Source: Panacagrimonas perspica (lineage in GTDB: Bacteria; Pseudomonadota; Gammaproteobacteria; Nevskiales; Nevskiaceae). Taken from it: DNA of 64,000 nucleotides. Position numbers and translations under genes: made by a program. How positions within the stretch are numbered: the stretch's first letter is position 1; each line of letters begins with the position of its first letter. Positions 49,717-57,996 of this stretch are shown here, piece by piece. The notes beneath the pieces are model-generated. The model worked only from the letters and a program-made list of their open reading frames with translations. It searched no databases and was not told where the DNA came from. The stretch covers positions 1,987,534-2,051,533 of the forward strand of contig NZ_SOBT01000008.1 in NCBI RefSeq assembly GCF_004364935.1. Reading direction: 5' to 3'.

Positions 49717-50652
49717 ATGATGATCCCGATCGAAGCGCGGCTGCTGGCCGCGATGCTGCTGGGCCTTTCGATGACAACGCTGACGGCGCGGGCCGACGAC
49801 TCGGACCTGCCCCCGACCCGGACGCAGGGCGACGTCGTCTACCTGAGCGGCGGTATCGGCAAGGACGAAACCGCGGCGATCAAGGCCACAACGTCGCGCT
49901 ATGCGCTGACCCTGCTGTTCGCGACGACCGGGGGCGGCGGGCGCGATGCGTTCCTGGCCTCGGTGCCGGTGAAGATCGCAGACGCCAGCGGCAAGGTCGT
50001 GCTCGATGCGGTCACTGACGGCCCCTACCTGCTGGTGAACCTCGCCCCCGGCAAGTACCAGGTCAGCGCGAGTCTCGACGGCGTGGAACGCAAGACCAGC
50101 GTGACCCTGAAGACCGGCGTGCCGCAGCAGCGCAGCCTGACCTGGCCGGTGCGCGCGAAGGACACGACGTCGGCGCCGATCCGGCCGGCAGCCGGGCCGA
50201 TCGTGGTCACGGTCGCGCCTGACGGCACGACGGTGACGACCGAACCGGTGACGGCCAATGCCACGGCGGTCACCACGACGACTCCGCCGGTTCAGACCTC
50301 CGCGGTGCCCGTGCAGGCCAACCAGGGCGGCGTTCCCTACGTCAGCGGCGGCATCGGCTCCGACGAGTCCGCAGCGCTGAAGGCGCAGTTTCCGAAGTAC
50401 GCGCTCGCGCTGACCTTCGCCAGCGTCCAGAACGGCCACAACGTGTTCCTGGCCTCGGTGCCGGTGAAGATCCTCGATGCGTCGGGCGCAACGGTGCTCG
50501 ACGTGACCACCGAAGGCCCCTACCTGCTCGTCGACGTGCCGCCGGGCAAGTACGAGGTCGTCGCCACGAACGGGGGCAAGGAGCAGCGCGCGTCGCTGCA
50601 GGTGACGGCGGGGCGCACGACGGAACGCGCGTTCTCGTGGGCTGCGCCCTGA
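49717..50652 (+). CDS. Secreted protein with two tandem homologous domains, unknown
   Basis: A 311-residue protein. ATG 49717 (CGGAG 7 bp upstream) gives a signal peptide ending TARA (about residue 25). Two related domains of about 105 residues follow, each with Y-(L/V)-SGGIG-(K/S)-DE, ALTFA/LTLLFAT, (V)FLASVPVKI-x-DASG, GPYLLV(N/D)-x-PPGKY and a C-terminal strand. They flank a Thr/Val-rich linker. The GPYLLV...PGKY part resembles carboxypeptidase-regulatory/Ig-like beta domains. It is probably periplasmic; its function is unknown. Confidence 0.75.
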   Translation: MMIPIEARLLAAMLLGLSMTTLTARADDSDLPPTRTQGDVVYLSGGIGKDETAAIKATTSRYALTLLFATTGGGGRDAFLASVPVKIADASGKVVLDAVTDGPYLLVNLAPGKYQVSASLDGVERKTSVTLKTGVPQQRSLTWPVRAKDTTSAPIRPAAGPIVVTVAPDGTTVTTEPVTANATAVTTTTPPVQTSAVPVQANQGGVPYVSGGIGSDESAALKAQFPKYALALTFASVQNGHNVFLASVPVKILDASGATVLDVTTEGPYLLVDVPPGKYEVVATNGGKEQRASLQVTAGRTTERAFSWAAP

Positions 50653-50656
50653 CCCC

Positions 50657-50726
50657 GTAGCCCGGGTGAAACCCGGGATGCCGCTTCAATGAACGAGAGG
50701 AGCCCCGGGTTTCACCCGGGCTACGG
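50657..50726 (+). repeat. GTAGCCCGG REP pair, copy 7
   Basis: GTAGCCCGGGTGAAACCCGGG faces CCCGGGTTTCACCCGGGCTAC. The CTA at 50721-50723 is the TAG stop of dapB on the minus strand. The element lies exactly between two convergent genes. Confidence 0.92.
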
Positions 50727-51536
50727 GGTGAGCACGTCCCGCATCGAGTAGAGGCCGGGCTTGCGACCCGCAAGCCACGCCGCCGCACGCACCGCGCCGT
50801 TGGCGAAGTTGAGACGCGAACTGGCCTTGTGCGTGATCTCCACGCGCTCGCCATCGCCGAGAAACATCACGGTGTGATCGCCGACGACGTCGCCGCCGCG
50901 GATCGTCGAGAACCCGATCGTGCCCTTCGGCCGCGCGCCGGTGTGTCCGTAGCGCTCGTACACCGCGTGCTTCGAAAGATCCTTGCCGGCGCCCTTGGCC
51001 ACCGCCTCGCCCATCATCAGCGCGGTGCCGCTCGGCGCGTCGACCTTGTGCTTGTGATGCGCCTCGACGATCTCGACGTCGAAGTCCTCGCCCAGCGCGG
51101 CCGCCGCGGTTTCGAGCAGCTGCAGGCACAGGTTCACGCCGAGGCTGAAGTTGCCCGCCTTCACGATCGCGATGCGCTGGGCCGCCGCATCGATGCGCGC
51201 GAGCTGTTCTGGCGTGAAGCCGGTCGTGCCGATGACCATCGCCTTGCCCTGCGCCACGCAGGCGTCGAGCGCGGCGAGCGTGCCCTCGGGACGCGTGAAG
51301 TCGATCAGCACGTCGAACGCCGATGCAGCAGCGGCGACGTCCACCGTGATCGCGACCTTGGCGGCGTCGAGTCCGGCCAGTTCGCCGGCGTCGCGGCCGA
51401 CTTCCGCCGCGCCGTTGCGCTCGAACGCAGCGCCGAGTTCGAGCTGCGCGCTCGCGGCGGCCTGGATGACGGCGCGGCCCATGCGGCCGGCGGCGCCGAG
51501 AACGGCGATTCGGGTGGGAGCGGCAGCGTGCTTCAT
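50721..51536 (-). CDS. dapB: 4-hydroxy-tetrahydrodipicolinate reductase DapB
   Basis: A 271-residue DapB of the lysine/diaminopimelate pathway. The NAD(P) motif is [11 protein letters not shown] (about 13-23), DFTRPEG follows the cofactor domain, and the catalytic [15 protein letters not shown] motif (about 160) holds the His/Lys pair. It reduces 4-hydroxy-tetrahydrodipicolinate with NAD(P)H. It is a lone gene here, its stop being provided by the adjacent REP. Confidence 0.96.
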   Translation of the reverse strand: MKHAAAPTRIAVLGAAGRMGRAVIQAAASAQLELGAAFERNGAAEVGRDAGELAGLDAAKVAITVDVAAAASAFDVLIDFTRPEGTLAALDACVAQGKAMVIGTTGFTPEQLARIDAAAQRIAIVKAGNFSLGVNLCLQLLETAAAALGEDFDVEIVEAHHKHKVDAPSGTALMMGEAVAKGAGKDLSKHAVYERYGHTGARPKGTIGFSTIRGGDVVGDHTVMFLGDGERVEITHKASSRLNFANGAVRAAAWLAGRKPGLYSMRDVLTP

Positions 51537-51607
51537 GTCGAGTCCTGCGGAAGGGGCAATGCGGTCCGCGAGTTTAGAGGCTGCGTTCCCCGGCCGGGAG
51601 CCAGCCC

Positions 51608-51675
51608 GTAGCCCGGGCTACGCCCGGGGTTCCCCTCGCATACGGAACGCAACCCCGGGCTTCGCCCGGGCTACG
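51608..51675 (+). repeat. GTAGCCCGG REP pair, copy 8
   Basis: GTAGCCCGGGCTACGCCCGGG and the inverted CCCGGGCTTCGCCCGGGCTAC. It lies between the cupin stop and the dapB start. The cupin gene stops 6 bp beyond it. Confidence 0.9.
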
Positions 51676-51680
51676 GTGAT

Positions 51681-52058
51681 CTACGACCGCCAGGGCAGTT
51701 CGAGCAGGTTTCCGTCCGGCAACCAGGCCTTCACCGGCGTCTGCGCGAAGACACCCGTCAGCTCGAGCGCGACGCTGCCCACGCTGAAGATCTGGTGCAC
51801 CGGCCCTGCAGGCAAGGTCAGCGTGGTGTTGGCACCGAAGCGCAGCACGCGACCCTCGCTGTGCACCTCGCCCTCGCCCGCGTGGCACAACACCACCTCG
51901 TCGCAGTCGTGACGATGCGGCGGCGTCGCCGCGCCGGCGGCGATCGACTGCCGCCACACCGACAGCCCCTTCAGGCCCTGGGCTTCGCCGGCCCAGGTGG
52001 CGTGATCGATGCCGGGAATCGGCGTGGCGACCGGCGCGGATTGTTCGGTGACATTCAT
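51681..52058 (-). CDS. Small cupin-domain protein
   Basis: A 125-residue single cupin. The metal motif HRHDCDEVVLCHAGEGEV is present (PPHRHDCDEVV, residues about 46-56), as is PAGPVHQIF in the second motif. GGGAGATCC precedes ATG 52058. It diverges from a LysR regulator (94-bp shared promoter region), which probably controls it. The ligand or reaction is unknown. Confidence 0.86.
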   Translation of the reverse strand: MNVTEQSAPVATPIPGIDHATWAGEAQGLKGLSVWRQSIAAGAATPPHRHDCDEVVLCHAGEGEVHSEGRVLRFGANTTLTLPAGPVHQIFSVGSVALELTGVFAQTPVKAWLPDGNLLELPWRS

Positions 52059-52152
52059 CTGGATCTCCCCTCGACGTGGATATGGCATCCACAGCTTCGG
52101 TGAATTTCGATGCGGACAGAAGATCACGTCGCGTCATAAGATTGAGGCCATC

Positions 52153-53037
52153 ATGTCCTCTATGCAGCAATACCTCGCGTTCGCCCAGACCGCCCGGCAT
52201 GGCAGCTTCGCGGCCGCGGCGCGCGATCTGGGGACGGTGCCGTCGGCGCTGGCCAAGGCCGTGCGGCGGCTCGAGCGCGGCCTGGGCGTCGCGCTGTTCC
52301 ATCGCACCACGCGACAGGTGCGCCTGACTCCCGACGGCGAGCGCCTGTTCCGTCGCTGCGAACGCATCCTGGGCGAGATCGAGGCGCTGCAGGCCGAGGC
52401 TTCCGGCGCCCGCGAGGCCCTCGTCGGCACGCTGCGCATCGATGCCCCGGTCGCCTACGGCCAGCAGGTGATCCTGCCGCGCCTCGCGCAACTGCAGAGG
52501 ACGCATCCCGCGCTGGGGCTCGATCTGCGCCTGAACGATGCGCAGATCGACCTGCTGCGCGATGGCGTCGATCTCGCCGTGCGCATCGGCGAATTGAAGG
52601 ACTCCACGCTGGTGGCGCGGCGCATCGACTGGCAGGGCCTGGTGCTGTGCGCGGCGCCGGCTTATCTCGCCGAGCGCGGCACGCCACGGCGCCTGCGCGA
52701 CCTGGATGCGCACATCGCGGTGGCGTTCCGCATGCCGGGCAGCGGAAGGGACCGCGCCTGGCAGTTCCGGCAGCGCGGCGGGATCGTCACCGTTGCGCCG
52801 CCGGCACGCACGCACGTCAACGAAACGGGTGGGCTGCTGGAGGCCGCGCGACTCGGACTCGGCCTGTGCCAGATGCCGGACTACGTCGCGGCCGCGTCGC
52901 TGGCCCGGGGCGAACTGGTCGAACTGATGGCGGGACTGCGGCCGCCGCCGCTACCGATCAGCCTGGTGTACCCGGGCGGGCGATTGATACCGGCACGCGT
53001 GCGCGCGGCGATCGAGGTGCTGGCGCAGCCAACGTAG
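52153..53037 (+). CDS. LysR-family transcriptional regulator
   Basis: A 294-residue LysR regulator. The winged-helix DNA-binding region is FAQTARHGSFAAAARDLG and SALAKAVRRLERGLGVALF; the effector domain starts near 90. Its likely target is the divergent cupin gene. The C-terminus ends ...LAQPT, and its TAG (53035-53037) is the first TAG of REP copy 9. ATG 52153 is used; upstream in-frame sequence lacks coding features. Confidence 0.93.
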   Translation: MSSMQQYLAFAQTARHGSFAAAARDLGTVPSALAKAVRRLERGLGVALFHRTTRQVRLTPDGERLFRRCERILGEIEALQAEASGAREALVGTLRIDAPVAYGQQVILPRLAQLQRTHPALGLDLRLNDAQIDLLRDGVDLAVRIGELKDSTLVARRIDWQGLVLCAAPAYLAERGTPRRLRDLDAHIAVAFRMPGSGRDRAWQFRQRGGIVTVAPPARTHVNETGGLLEAARLGLGLCQMPDYVAAASLARGELVELMAGLRPPPLPISLVYPGGRLIPARVRAAIEVLAQPT

Positions 53038-53101
53038 CCCGGGTGAAACCCGGGCTTCGTCTCGATGATCGAGAAGAGCCCCGGGTTTCACCCGGGCTAC
53101 A
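53034..53101 (+). repeat. GTAGCCCGG REP pair, copy 9, supplying two stop codons
   Basis: GTAGCCCGGGTGAAACCCGGG faces CCCGGGTTTCACCCGGGCTAC. The left TAG (53035-53037) ends the LysR gene, and the right one, on the minus strand (53099-53097), ends the MazG gene. The whole gap between these convergent genes is the repeat. Confidence 0.93.
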
Positions 53102-53489
53102 GGCCGTCGCGCTTCGCCTGCTGCCAGAGCCGCTCCATCTGTGCGACGCGCGCGGGCCCCTGCAGCGCATCCCAACTCTCGCGTCCCGCCATCACCACCG
53201 CGAAACGCCGCCGGAACTTGGCGTTGGCGTGCGCGAGGGCGCGCACCGGGTCGACCTTGAGGTGCCGCGAAAGGTTGATCGCAACGAACAGCAGGTCGCC
53301 GAACTCGTCGAGCACCCTCGCCTCGCCCTGCGTCCGGTCGGGCGTAAGCCCGACCGCCTCGCGCAACTCGCCGATCTCTTCTTCGAGCTTGGCCCACAGT
53401 TCGTCAGCGTGATTCCAGTCGAACCCGAGCGCGGCGGCGGCGCGCTGCAGACCGATCGAATCGAGCACCGGGTCCTTTTCAGCGGCCAT
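53097..53489 (-). CDS. MazG-like nucleotide pyrophosphohydrolase (single domain)
   Basis: A 130-residue half-size MazG. The Mg-binding residues lie in EEEIGELREA (about 34-43) and DEFGDLLFVAIN (about 61-72), the EExxE and ExxD pairs of this all-helical NTP pyrophosphatase fold. It would hydrolyse non-canonical or excess NTPs. It overlaps the NUDIX gene by 11 bp and is the last gene of a minus-strand operon. Confidence 0.9.
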   Translation of the reverse strand: MAAEKDPVLDSIGLQRAAAALGFDWNHADELWAKLEEEIGELREAVGLTPDRTQGEARVLDEFGDLLFVAINLSRHLKVDPVRALAHANAKFRRRFAVVMAGRESWDALQGPARVAQMERLWQQAKRDGL

Positions 53490-54111
53490 GCCGGTCCACA
53501 CGCTCGCAGAGATCGAACAGCATGCCGGCGGTGGCGCCCCAGACACGGTAGCCGTTCCAGTTCAACTCGTAGTACGGCACCACCAGTCCATCGCGGCTGA
53601 GCTTCTTGCGCTCGTAGGCGGACGGGTCGAGCGCGATCTCCAGCGGCAGCTCGAAGACCTCGGCGACCTCGGAAGGATCGGCAATGGGTTCGAATTCCCC
53701 TTCGATCAGACCGACGACCGGCGTGACCAGGTAACGGCTGATCGTCGGGTAGTCGTCGAGATAGCCGAGCACTTCGACACGCCCCGGATCGAGTCCCACT
53801 TCCTCCTGCGCCTCGCGCAGCGCGTTGGCCACAGCCGACACGTCGGTGTCGTCGCGGCGTCCGCCGGGAAAGCTGATCTGCCCGCGGTGCGAGGACAGGG
53901 TCTCGGCGCGGCGCGTGAGCATCACGGAATAGCGGTCATCGCGACGGAACACGGCGGCCAGCACGGCCGCCGGGCGCAGCGCCTTCATGAAGGCCGGCGT
54001 CAGCCAGCGATCCGCGTCGAGCGGAAGATCGAGCCGGGCGAGCGGGCGCGGCGCGCGATCGTGCGTCGAGGCCAGCGCGTCGCGCAGCCGTTGCTCGATG
54101 GAGGCGCTCAA
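53479..54111 (-). CDS. NUDIX hydrolase, CoA pyrophosphatase (NudL/YeaB-like)
   Basis: A 210-residue NUDIX protein. The CoA-type motif LTRRAETLSSHRGQISFPGG leads into the Nudix box (G..., then ANALREAQEEVGLD), containing REAQEEVG. This combination marks coenzyme A pyrophosphatases, which cleave CoA or acyl-CoA to 4'-phosphopantetheine and 3',5'-ADP. Its ATG overlaps the stop of the FabH-like gene (ATGA), consistent with joint control of acyl-CoA pools. Confidence 0.92.
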   Translation of the reverse strand: MSASIEQRLRDALASTHDRAPRPLARLDLPLDADRWLTPAFMKALRPAAVLAAVFRRDDRYSVMLTRRAETLSSHRGQISFPGGRRDDTDVSAVANALREAQEEVGLDPGRVEVLGYLDDYPTISRYLVTPVVGLIEGEFEPIADPSEVAEVFELPLEIALDPSAYERKKLSRDGLVVPYYELNWNGYRVWGATAGMLFDLCERVDRHGR

Positions 54112-55229
54112 GCGCGACGTAGCACCACGCTGCCGGCGGAGTAACCGGCGCCGAACGCGCAGAGCACGCCGACGTCGCCGGGCACGAAGCCTTCGTGATG
54201 CTTGTGGAACGCGATCACCGAGCCGGCCGAACTGGTGTTGGCGTACTCGTCGAGGATGACCGGCGCTTCCTCGGTGGACGGCTCGCGGCCGAGCACGCGC
54301 TTGGAGATGAGCTGGTTCATCGACAGATTGGCCTGATGCAACCAGAAGCGCTTCACGGCGTTCGGCGCGATGCCCAGATCCGTCAGGTGCGAGGTGATCA
54401 GCTCCGACACCATCGGCACCACTTCCTTGAACACCTTGCGGCCTTCCTGCTTGAAGACGAGATCGTCCCAGCGGCGCGGCGGATCTTCGGCGTTGTTGAG
54501 GAAGCCGAAGTTGTTGCGGATGTTGCTCGAGAACTGCGTCTTCAGGCGCGTGCCGAGAATCTCGAAGCGATCGTTCGGCGACGCCGACTCGAAAGGCTCG
54601 ACGACGATGGCCGTGGCGGCGTCACCGAAAATGAAGTGGCAGTCGCGATTGCGGAAGTTCAGATGTCCCGAGCAGACCTCGGGGCTGACGACGAGCGCGC
54701 ACTTCGCGTTGCCCTGGCGCACCGCGTCGACCGCCGCCTGCACGCCGAACGCCGCCGAGGCACACGCGACGTTGATGTCGTAACCGTAGCCGCCGGCACC
54801 GAGGAAATTCTGGATCTCGACCGCCATCGCCGGATACGCGCGCTGCATGTTCGAGCAGGCCACGAGCACGCAGTCGACGTCTTCGGGCTTGCGGCCGGCA
54901 CGCTCGAGGGCCTGGCGCGCGGCGGCGATGCCCATCTCGGCGAGCTGCGAGGGCTCGTCGTCGCGGCGCGGCGCGATGCGCGGGCGCATGTGCGTGATGT
55001 CGAGCACGCCGGACTTATTGATGACGTAGCGCGAGCCGATGCCCGAGGCCTTGACGATGAACTCGGACGACGACGGCGCGATGGCGGCCTCCGTCCCGGC
55101 GGCGATCGCGGCCGCGTTGTCTGCATTGAATTTCTCGACGTAGGCGTTGTAGCTCGCCACCAGCTCGTCATTGGAGATCGATTCGGCCGGAGTGAACAGG
55201 CCGGTGCCGCTGATGCAGACTTTCTTCAT
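54108..55229 (-). CDS. Beta-ketoacyl-ACP synthase III family protein (PA3286-like)
   Basis: A 373-residue thiolase-fold enzyme, longer than FabH (about 320). It has the catalytic Cys156 in NVACASAAFG, His298 in WLHQAN and Asn331 in EYANTSSAG. The N-terminal region SISNDELVASYNAYVEKFN and SSSEFIVKASGI resembles Pseudomonas PA3286, which condenses medium-chain acyl-CoA from beta-oxidation with malonyl-ACP. It is likely a shunt from acyl-CoA into fatty-acid synthesis; an OleA-like role is an alternative. It lies 26 bp after the membrane hydrolase gene and is coupled to the NUDIX gene. Confidence 0.88.
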   Translation of the reverse strand: MKKVCISGTGLFTPAESISNDELVASYNAYVEKFNADNAAAIAAGTEAAIAPSSSEFIVKASGIGSRYVINKSGVLDITHMRPRIAPRRDDEPSQLAEMGIAAARQALERAGRKPEDVDCVLVACSNMQRAYPAMAVEIQNFLGAGGYGYDINVACASAAFGVQAAVDAVRQGNAKCALVVSPEVCSGHLNFRNRDCHFIFGDAATAIVVEPFESASPNDRFEILGTRLKTQFSSNIRNNFGFLNNAEDPPRRWDDLVFKQEGRKVFKEVVPMVSELITSHLTDLGIAPNAVKRFWLHQANLSMNQLISKRVLGREPSTEEAPVILDEYANTSSAGSVIAFHKHHEGFVPGDVGVLCAFGAGYSAGSVVLRRA

Positions 55230-55255
55230 GGGTAGGTTCCGATCCGGTGCCTCGA

Positions 55256-56692
55256 TCACACGTAGGGTCGCGTCTCTGGTGCGGTCCATCCGGCCACGCG
55301 CAGCGCCTCTTCGAGCGTGGCGCGCGGCTCGGTCTCGCTGCCGATGCTCATGTGCGACCCCTGGTACCAGCGCGTCTGGACGTCCCAATGCGCGGCGAGC
55401 AGTGCCGGCTGCTGCGCGGGGACGATGCGATCCGCCGCTGCCGCGAACACGAAGCGGCGATCGCGCGGAATGCGGCAGGGCAAGGTCAGTGGCGACACCG
55501 GCTTCAGCAGTTCGCGATAACGCGCTTCCGACAGTCCGCGCGCCTCGAAATAGCGGCGATGCGGCGGTGGCATCACGCGCCACAACGTCTGCGCGAAATC
55601 GACGACGGGAATGCCGGCCACCGCGAAGTCCAGATCCTTCTCGTAGCCGGTGAGCAGGCCGGTGTTGTAGCCGCCCAGGCTCACGCCGTAGACACCGATC
55701 TGCGGCCGGTCCTCATTGGCGCGCAGCCAGGCCAGCCAGCGCCGCAGGTCCCACAGCGCCTGCGACTGCGCGAACAGCAGGTCCAGCAGGTCACCGTCGA
55801 GATACTGATCACCGGACTTGCGGCCGATGCGGCGCGGGCCGTGCAGCGGCAGGACCGGCATCAGCACGTTGAAGCCCATGCGCTTGTGCAGGTAGCCCGG
55901 CTTGAACAGGCCGAAATCCATCCAGGTCTCGCCCATGCGATAGCCGTGAATGCAGACGACCCACGGTCGTGTCGGACCGGGGTGACGCAGCATCCACGCG
56001 GTGGCGCGATTGTTCGCCGCGTGGCTGGCCCAGCGTCCTGCGCCCGGCAGCGCGGCATCCGGCACGAAGCCCGAGTCGAAACTGATGCGCTCGAAGTCGA
56101 AGCCGAAGCGCTTGTCCGACTGTGCGTTGAGCTTGTCCGGCGCCTCGGGCGCAACGTGCAGCCGCTCCGGCGACTCGAGCCAGCCGCGCGCATCCATCGC
56201 CTTGGCCAGTTCGAGCGCCTCGCTGCACATGCGTTCGGCCAGCTCGCCGCCCGGCACGCGTGCGGCGATCAGGAAGTAGCCCATCATCGCTTCGTCGAAA
56301 CCCACCTTGACCTGCATGTGCAGATCGTCGTCGGGCTCGGGGACCACCTCGTCCACGACCGCCTCGATCAGACTGACGCGCCCGGACACCGTGAAGCAGA
56401 CCAGCCCGAGCAGGCCCACCACCACCGCCGGCACGAACCCGGCCGCGAACACCAGCGGCAGCGACACCAGCACCGCCAGCACCGACGCCACCGCCATGTA
56501 GGCGGTGACGCGCGCGTCACCGCGCAGCAGCACCATCGACAGGCCGGTGACCACCCACAGCAGCGCAGGCGGACCGGCGAGCAGCGCAGTGGCGAAGCCG
56601 TGGATCAGGCTCAGCGCGTAGAGGCCCGCAATGGCGGGCACCAGGCCCCACCATTGGTACTGGCGCGGCAACTTCAGCGGACGCGGCGCCAC
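55256..56692 (-). CDS. Membrane-anchored alpha/beta hydrolase
   Basis: About 478 residues from GTG 56692, which lies just after the upstream gene's stop; ATG 56776 would overlap that gene by about 80 bp. The N-terminal 110 residues hold three to four membrane segments (GLVPAIAGLYALSL, MAVASVLAVLVSLPLVFAAG, AVVVGLLGLVCFTV). The soluble part is an alpha/beta hydrolase: oxyanion region VCIHGYRMGE, nucleophile Ser in GVSLGGYN, Asp in AAADRIVP, and His in GSHMSIG. The fold suggests esterase, thioesterase or lipase activity at the inner membrane. Its neighbours deal with acyl-CoA, so a lipid substrate is likely. Confidence 0.82.
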   Translation of the reverse strand: MAPRPLKLPRQYQWWGLVPAIAGLYALSLIHGFATALLAGPPALLWVVTGLSMVLLRGDARVTAYMAVASVLAVLVSLPLVFAAGFVPAVVVGLLGLVCFTVSGRVSLIEAVVDEVVPEPDDDLHMQVKVGFDEAMMGYFLIAARVPGGELAERMCSEALELAKAMDARGWLESPERLHVAPEAPDKLNAQSDKRFGFDFERISFDSGFVPDAALPGAGRWASHAANNRATAWMLRHPGPTRPWVVCIHGYRMGETWMDFGLFKPGYLHKRMGFNVLMPVLPLHGPRRIGRKSGDQYLDGDLLDLLFAQSQALWDLRRWLAWLRANEDRPQIGVYGVSLGGYNTGLLTGYEKDLDFAVAGIPVVDFAQTLWRVMPPPHRRYFEARGLSEARYRELLKPVSPLTLPCRIPRDRRFVFAAAADRIVPAQQPALLAAHWDVQTRWYQGSHMSIGSETEPRATLEEALRVAGWTAPETRPYV

Positions 56693-56694
56693 GA

Positions 56695-56991
56695 TCAGGC
56701 CGTCAGCACGCGGTAGAGCATCAGCGAGCCGAACACCAGGCTCACCGCCGCTCCGGCCTGCGCCCACCATCGCCACGTCGCCTTGCGCAGCAGGCTCCAG
56801 AACGCAACGCCGGTGAACAGCGTGAGCACCGTGAAGATGCCCATCACCACCGCCACCGACGACATGTCCGTGGTGACCGTCGCGGAGAGTTCGGTGTGGA
56901 AGCTGTAGAGGATCAGGACGACACCAAGGACCACCGCCAGCGTGCCCGCGAGGGCGAACAGCGCGGCGTCCAGGATCAGCAGGGCTCTCAT
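56695..56991 (-). CDS. Three-TM membrane protein, unknown
   Basis: A 98-residue protein with three hydrophobic segments (residues about 4-28, 44-66, 76-95). No family was recognised. Its start overlaps the stop of the 90-residue protein gene upstream (ATGA), and its stop is 2 bp before the hydrolase GTG. It is firmly inside the operon and may partner the membrane part of the hydrolase. Confidence 0.7.
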   Translation of the reverse strand: MRALLILDAALFALAGTLAVVLGVVLILYSFHTELSATVTTDMSSVAVVMGIFTVLTLFTGVAFWSLLRKATWRWWAQAGAAVSLVFGSLMLYRVLTA

Positions 56992-57260
56992 CGTTTCTTT
57001 CGGATCAGTTTCAGTGCGGGGACCAGTTCGCCCAGCACCTTGGGTTGCGACAGGCCGGCCTTGACGAGCAGCTTCACGAAACCGCGCACCATCGCGTCAC
57101 GGCTGTCGAACACGGTGCCGACCATCGGGATGCGACGGTTGTCGATCATCGTGACCTTGTCGCCCGGCTCATCGCCGAACCGGAAGCTGACCGTGAGATC
57201 CACTTCGAGCGGCTCTTCGTCCTGACGTGCTTTTGATTTGCGGTTCGGTCTCGATAGCAT
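56988..57260 (-). CDS. Small basic protein of unknown function
   Basis: A 90-residue soluble protein with a basic start (MLSRPNRKSKAR) and end (LKLIRKKR) and a central beta-rich LTVSFRFGDEPGD and TMIDNRRIPMVGTVFDSRD. No family was recognised. It is the first gene of the six-gene minus-strand operon. A longer upstream open frame overlaps the divergent hydrolase gene and is not credible. Confidence 0.65.
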   Translation of the reverse strand: MLSRPNRKSKARQDEEPLEVDLTVSFRFGDEPGDKVTMIDNRRIPMVGTVFDSRDAMVRGFVKLLVKAGLSQPKVLGELVPALKLIRKKR

Positions 57261-57290
57261 GGCGCTTCTCCCGATCTTGCGAGCACTCGC

Positions 57291-57797
57291 GTGTCCGTCG
57301 AACGTCTCGTCTGTTTCGCCCACGGCAAGGAAAGCGGCCCCTGGGGCACCAAGATCACGCGGCTCGCCGAGGTGGCGCGTGCGCGGGGATTCGAGGTGAT
57401 GAGCCCGGATTATAGTGGCACGCACGACCCGCACGAGCGCGTGCGCATCCTGCTGGACCTGGCACCACGGGCACGTCACCTGGTGCTGGTCGGATCCAGC
57501 ATGGGCGGCTACGTGTCGGCGCAGGCCTGCGCGGCGCTTCAGCCTTCCGCGTTGTTCCTGATGGCGCCCGCGCTCTACTTCCCGCATTGGGAAGAGGAGC
57601 CGGAGGGCATTCCGGAGCATTGCTGCGTCGTGCACGGATGGAGCGACGACATCGTGCCGGTCGACCGCGCGCAGCGTTTTGCCGAGCGCCACCACGCGGA
57701 ACTGCACCTGCTGCACTCGGGGCACACGCTCAACGACCAGCTCCCGATCCTGGGCTTCCTGCTGGACCGCATGCTTCAGCGGACGTTGGGCGGCTGA
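57291..57797 (+). CDS. Small alpha/beta hydrolase (YqiA/RBBP9-like)
   Basis: A 168-residue minimal alpha/beta hydrolase. It has the HGKESGPWGTK loop after the first strand, nucleophile LVGSSMGGYVSA, Asp in WSDDIVPVDRA and His in HSGHTLND. GTG 57291 is the start; the gene diverges from the 90-residue protein with 30 bp between them. It is probably a small esterase or serine hydrolase. No partner is obvious. Confidence 0.85.
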   Translation: MSVERLVCFAHGKESGPWGTKITRLAEVARARGFEVMSPDYSGTHDPHERVRILLDLAPRARHLVLVGSSMGGYVSAQACAALQPSALFLMAPALYFPHWEEEPEGIPEHCCVVHGWSDDIVPVDRAQRFAERHHAELHLLHSGHTLNDQLPILGFLLDRMLQRTLGG

Positions 57798-57996
57798 TTC
57801 GCCTGCTGCGGGTCGACGAGCGTCCGCGGTACCGGGAAGAGGCCGTCGCCGTACTGCGCACGCGTCCGCCGGATGCAAGCGTGGAATGCGCCCTCGATGC
57901 GGAGACGGGCCGCGCCTGCTGCGCGAACCGGCTGACGTCGATGCAGTGCTGCTCGAGCCCATTGCCTGCACCGCGAATGCGGATGTAGCGTTGCGC

